Assembly (NCBI GenBank): GCA_905193765.1
Contig: CAJJPZ010000097.1
Location: 1-7,955 of the forward strand
Direction of reading: 5' to 3'
Source of the DNA: an uncultured Eubacterium sp.
GTDB lineage: Bacteria; Bacillota; Clostridia; Peptostreptococcales; Anaerovoracaceae
Length of the DNA stretch: 7,955 nt
The position numbers and the translations under genes were made by a program. Each line of letters begins with the position of its first letter. Position 1 is the first letter of the stretch. The notes below the pieces were generated by a model. It did no database searches. It was not told the origin of the DNA and worked only from the letters and a program-made list of their open reading frames with translations. Below are positions 5,438 to 7,955 of this stretch, piece after piece.

Positions 5438-6532
5438 ATGGATGTAGTAAATAATATCATAATTTCAATAATGGTCGTATTCGCAATATGCGGCGGTATC
5501 GATTACATATTCGGAAGCAGGCTGGGTCTGGGCAGCCGGTTCGAGGAGGGCATCCAGACGATGGGCACGATGACTCTGTCCATGACCGGACTTCTGGTGC
5601 TGGCACCTGCCATCGCAGAGTTTCTCGACCCGCTGGTCGGGCCTGTTTTCAGTTATGCCGGGGCGGATCCTGCGATGTTTGCCGGGATCTTTTTCGGACT
5701 TGATATGGGCGCGGCTCCGCTGGCGTCGCAGCTGGCGGAGGATCCGCAGGCAGCTGTGCTTTGCGGTATGATAACCAGTTCCATGCTTGGAGCCACTGTG
5801 GTATTCACGATACCTGTAGGACTGGGGATCATAAAAAGGGAAGACCGGACGTACTTCGCCAGAGGTATACTGACAGGTCTGACCACGATACCTGTCGGTG
5901 TCATAGCAGGAGGCGTCGCAGCAGGACTTGATCTAAGGATGGTCATAATGAATACGATACCTGTCGCATTCATATCACTTGTAATAATCATCGGCATGTG
6001 GCGTTCCGAGTACATAATGACGGCTGTTTTCGTGTGGTTCGGAAGAGCTGTTGTTGCAGTGAGTATTTTCGGGCTCCTTACAGGTATGCTGGACTACATG
6101 CTGGACGTGGAACTGATACGCAATACACAGCCCCTGCCTGAAGTATTCGTGATAGTGGGCAATGTTGCACTGATGCTGGCGGGGGCATTTCCAATGGTAT
6201 CCGTCATCACGAAGATATGTCGCGGGCCTCTGCAGAAATTCGGGAAATGCCTGGGGATAAACGAGGCATCTTCGGCGGGCATGCTGGTATCTCTAGCAAA
6301 CAGCATACCCATGCTGTCCACGGTATCCGATATGGACCGCAGAGGCAAGATCATGAACATAGCGTTTTCGGTATCGGCTGCCTATGTGTTCGGCGATCAT
6401 CTTGGGTTCGTTGCCGGTTATATGCCGGATGTGATGGTGCCCGTGATCGTGGCAAAACTCACTGCCGGTGTGACGGCAGCAGCAGTGGCATATTACTTCA
6501 ACAGTCCGGCACGTCTGAAAAACAGAAAATAA
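5438..6532 (+). CDS. eutH: EutH-family ethanolamine permease
   Basis: This 364-residue, very hydrophobic protein has about ten membrane helices. It matches EutH, which imports (protonated) ethanolamine, across its length. Shared signatures with enterobacterial EutH are FEEGIQTMGTMTLSM near residue 35, ADPAMFAGIFFGLDMG (76-91), VFTIPVGLGII (122-132) followed by a charged loop, SAGMLVSLANSIPM (279-292), MDRRGKIMN (299-307) and SAAYVFGDHLGF (313-324). It is shorter than the E. coli protein, lacking a loop near the N-terminus and the C-terminal tail, but the core is complete. The ATG lies 7 bases after mnmA, with only a weak AGTGGA as ribosome binding site, and an intrinsic terminator follows at 6567-6595. 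By eye it is more GC-rich than its neighbours. No ethanolamine ammonia-lyase, microcompartment shell or eut regulator gene is in the window, so its substrate is inferred from family alone. Confidence 0.87.
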   Translation: MDVVNNIIISIMVVFAICGGIDYIFGSRLGLGSRFEEGIQTMGTMTLSMTGLLVLAPAIAEFLDPLVGPVFSYAGADPAMFAGIFFGLDMGAAPLASQLAEDPQAAVLCGMITSSMLGATVVFTIPVGLGIIKREDRTYFARGILTGLTTIPVGVIAGGVAAGLDLRMVIMNTIPVAFISLVIIIGMWRSEYIMTAVFVWFGRAVVAVSIFGLLTGMLDYMLDVELIRNTQPLPEVFVIVGNVALMLAGAFPMVSVITKICRGPLQKFGKCLGINEASSAGMLVSLANSIPMLSTVSDMDRRGKIMNIAFSVSAAYVFGDHLGFVAGYMPDVMVPVIVAKLTAGVTAAAVAYYFNSPARLKNRK

Positions 6533-6539
6533 TATGATA

Positions 6540-6595
6540 CCGGATGACTTCCGGATAGCAGTTACAATGCAGAGCATGATGCCCTGCATTTTTTT
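6540..6595 (+). terminator. Strong intrinsic terminator closing the iscS-eutH operon
   Basis: ATGCAGAGC (6567-6575) pairs with GCCCTGCAT (6581-6589) with a single A-C mismatch around the loop ATGAT, and seven T residues follow (6589-6595). A smaller hairpin, CCGGA (6540-6544) with TCCGG (6550-6554), lies just upstream and lacks a T-run. The pair separates the eutH operon from the downstream regulatory region. Confidence 0.88.
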
Positions 6596-6607
6596 GTATA
6601 AAAAGAA

Positions 6608-6699
6608 AAGTCAGTATTTCAAGTCATGATGACTTGATTATGACTTGAAACTGACTTATAATTTCATATCATGACTTGCATTCAAGTCGAAATGACTCA
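6608..6699. repeat. Cluster of TGACTTGA elements, probable enhancer (upstream activating sequence)
   Basis: At least seven copies or half-copies of TGACTTGA occur in 92 bases. Forward copies start at 6630, 6641, 6652 (TGACTTAT), 6672 (TGACTTGC) and 6693 (TGACTCA); reverse copies lie at 6608-6613, 6619-6626 and 6682-6688. TCAAGTCATGATGACTTGA (6619-6637) is a perfect 9-1-9 palindrome. GACTTG-CATT-CAAGTC (6673-6688) is a second palindrome. A larger nested one pairs AAGTCAG and TTTCAAGTCAT (6608-6627) with ATGACTTGAAA and CTGACTT (6640-6657). Forward copies are 11, 11, 20 and 21 bases apart, that is, on one face of the helix. The block lies about 47-138 bases upstream of the predicted sigma-54 transcription start, which suits activator binding. 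Which protein binds is not shown. Confidence 0.75.
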
Positions 6700-6719
6700 A
6701 AGCTCCGGGGCGACAGACC

Positions 6720-6735
6720 TGGAATGATATTTGCA
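6720..6735 (+). promoter_or_regulatory. Sigma-54 (-24/-12) promoter of the activator gene
   Basis: TGGAATGATATTTGCA has the invariant GG (6721-6722) and GC (6733-6734) exactly 12 bases apart and a full TTGCA at the -12 box. Compared with TGGCACG-N4-TTGCA only two of the twelve defined bases differ. Transcription would start near 6746, giving a leader of about 45 bases before the TTG start at 6791. No convincing sigma-A promoter was seen in the same gap. Confidence 0.78.
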
Positions 6736-6790
6736 TAAAATATATTTGGCAATAAAAGTACAGGAATAAAAAAAGACGGGTGGTGACACA

Positions 6791-7955
6791 TTGAACGATA
6801 AACTTCGAAACAAGTACGATAAATATCTTGCGGCGATCGAGAAGCTTGGTTTTGCCAGGACAGAATACGAGAGCCTGCCGAAAGATCCGAAGACCGCTGA
6901 TGAACTTATAGATGCGGTATGCTCTATAATAGACACCAGCAAAGAACTGAATCTGGTGATAGAACAGAGTCCGTCAAGTGTATATCTGGCCAATGCGGAG
7001 GGCAAGACTCTGCGAATAAATCAGTATTTTGCCACGACTACAGGACTTGACAGGGATGAGCTACTGGGAAGGATGACGGCCGACATAGAAGGAGATGATA
7101 TCTTCTCGCCTTCCGTATGCTCTATAGCTTTAAAGGAGAAGCGCAATGTCATAGTACCGCAGTTGGTGAACAGGAAGCGGGAATTCGTTGTGGCGGGAGT
7201 ACCTATCCTGGATGAGAACGGGGAGATATTCAGAGTCATGACTAATTCACTGCTGACGGAGGATACAAGGAATATCGGAAAGTATTTCAGGGACATACAC
7301 GAGGATGATACTGCGAACAGAGTCTATCCGGAACTCATCGCTGTGAGCGAAGGTATGCAGAATGTCGTGAGGCTGGCTGATATAATAAAGGACACACAGT
7401 CCACGATACTCATAGACGGCGAGACCGGCGTCGGCAAAAGTCTGCTGGCAAGGTACATACATTATACCAGCGAGCGAAGAGACAAAAAGATGACTGAGAT
7501 CAACTGTGGTGCGATACCTCCGGCTCTCCTTGAATCGGAGCTTTTCGGTTATGTCAGCGGTGCGTTCACAGGCGCAGACAAGAAGGGGCGTGCCGGTCTC
7601 GTGGAAGTCAGCAATGGAGGGACGATACTCCTCGATGAGATCAGCGAGATGCCTATGGCACTGCAGGTCAAGCTGCTACATTTCCTTCAGAACAAGAAGA
7701 TAACGAGAGTGGGCGGAACGGAGGAAATATCCGTCGATGTACGTGTTATCGCAGCAACAAACAAATCCCTGGACAAGCTGGTTGAACAGGGCGAATTCAG
7801 AGAAGATCTTTACTACAGGCTGAACGTTGTGCCAATCGTGATACCACCGCTGAGAGAACGCAAGGAAGATATAATGCCGGCGGTGAGATACTTTGCTGAC
7901 AAATTCACGAAACTTTACAACAAGAAACTCAACATAAACGATAAATGTGTAGACT
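6791..7955 (+). CDS. Sigma-54-dependent transcriptional activator, PAS + AAA+ (3' end outside window)
   Basis: The frame opens with TTG at 6791 and runs off the window after 388 codons. GGGTGGTGA (6778-6786) is a good Shine-Dalgarno at correct spacing; an in-frame TAA at 6767 closes the frame upstream, and no ATG occurs before about residue 95, inside the PAS domain. Residues ~1-50 are helical and unassigned. Residues ~52-155 look like a PAS sensor domain (NLVIEQSPSSVYLANAEGKTLRIN..., then VVAGVPILDENGEIFRV). The AAA+ domain starts near 180, with Walker A GETGVGKS (210-217), the sigma-54-contacting GAFTGA loop (257-262), Walker B GGTILLDE (276-283) and the GEFREDLYYRLNVVP arginine-finger region (334-348). 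The DNA-binding HTH should lie just beyond the window. There is no phospho-receiver domain, so a small ligand or redox signal through PAS is likely. Its targets may include its own promoter and genes downstream; eutH regulation is possible but unsupported. Confidence 0.94.
   Translation, partial: MNDKLRNKYDKYLAAIEKLGFARTEYESLPKDPKTADELIDAVCSIIDTSKELNLVIEQSPSSVYLANAEGKTLRINQYFATTTGLDRDELLGRMTADIEGDDIFSPSVCSIALKEKRNVIVPQLVNRKREFVVAGVPILDENGEIFRVMTNSLLTEDTRNIGKYFRDIHEDDTANRVYPELIAVSEGMQNVVRLADIIKDTQSTILIDGETGVGKSLLARYIHYTSERRDKKMTEINCGAIPPALLESELFGYVSGAFTGADKKGRAGLVEVSNGGTILLDEISEMPMALQVKLLHFLQNKKITRVGGTEEISVDVRVIAATNKSLDKLVEQGEFREDLYYRLNVVPIVIPPLRERKEDIMPAVRYFADKFTKLYNKKLNINDKCVD

Noticed and set aside
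6608..6699. CRISPR-like or transposon-end repeats
   Set aside because: Units are only 8-11 bases, occur in both orientations, have no unique 30-base spacers, and there is no transposase or target duplication; the position before a sigma-54 promoter fits regulatory sites better.
6747..6762. Second sigma-54 promoter starting TGGCA near 6747
   Set aside because: TGGCA resembles a -24 box, but the bases 12 further on are AC and not GC, so the required -12 element is absent.
7021..7462. Minus-strand open frames at 7021-7296 and 7247-7462
   Set aside because: They lie wholly inside the activator's coding frame, which shows clear PAS and AAA+ motifs, and their translations look like antisense shadows without ribosome binding sites.
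5438..7955. An ethanolamine-utilisation microcompartment locus
   Set aside because: Only a permease homologue and a PAS-type sigma-54 activator are present; no lyase, shell, EutV/EutW two-component pair or cobalamin riboswitch is visible in the window.

Overview
The window looks like part of a chromosome from a low-to-mid GC Gram-positive anaerobe, most likely a member of the Clostridia. The signs are AAGGAGG/GGTGG-type ribosome binding sites, heavy use of ATA (Ile) and AGA/AGG (Arg) codons, a DUF896 (YnzC-type) protein typical of Firmicutes, a clostridial-style iscS-iscU-mnmA cluster, and a PAS-AAA+ sigma-54 activator. A family-level assignment is not possible from the sequence alone. All genes found are on the + strand.

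Layout. (1) 1-1696: the 3' end of a phosphate uptake operon, pstA (partial)-pstB-phoU, tightly packed. (2) 1701-2045: a small DUF896 gene with its own near-consensus sigma-A promoter and an intrinsic terminator. (3) 2082-2570: an unrecognised 162-residue protein with one N-terminal membrane helix. (4) 2612-6595: a probable operon iscS-iscU-mnmA-eutH. It starts at an extended -10 promoter overlapped by an 8-bp inverted repeat (a likely operator) and ends at a strong intrinsic terminator. IscS takes sulfur from cysteine, IscU is the Fe-S assembly scaffold, and MnmA uses the IscS-derived sulfur to thiolate U34 of tRNAs; the three form one sulfur-trafficking unit. The EutH-type ethanolamine permease at the end is an unexpected passenger. 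(5) 6608-6790: an intergenic regulatory region with an array of TGACTTGA-type elements at helical-turn spacing, followed by a well-matched sigma-54 (-24/-12) promoter. (6) 6791 to the window end: a TTG-initiated sigma-54-dependent activator (PAS + AAA+), cut off before its DNA-binding domain.

Two points deserve most attention. First, the regulatory region before the activator gene looks like a complete enhancer plus sigma-54 promoter, implying the activator gene is itself sigma-54 controlled and perhaps autoregulated. Second, iscU ends at a TAG codon followed in the same frame by 24 codons of a protein-like acidic/His tail that stops (TAA) just inside the mnmA start. This suggests a recent nonsense change, UAG read-through or recoding, or a sequence error. 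No complete new defence or mobile system is visible.
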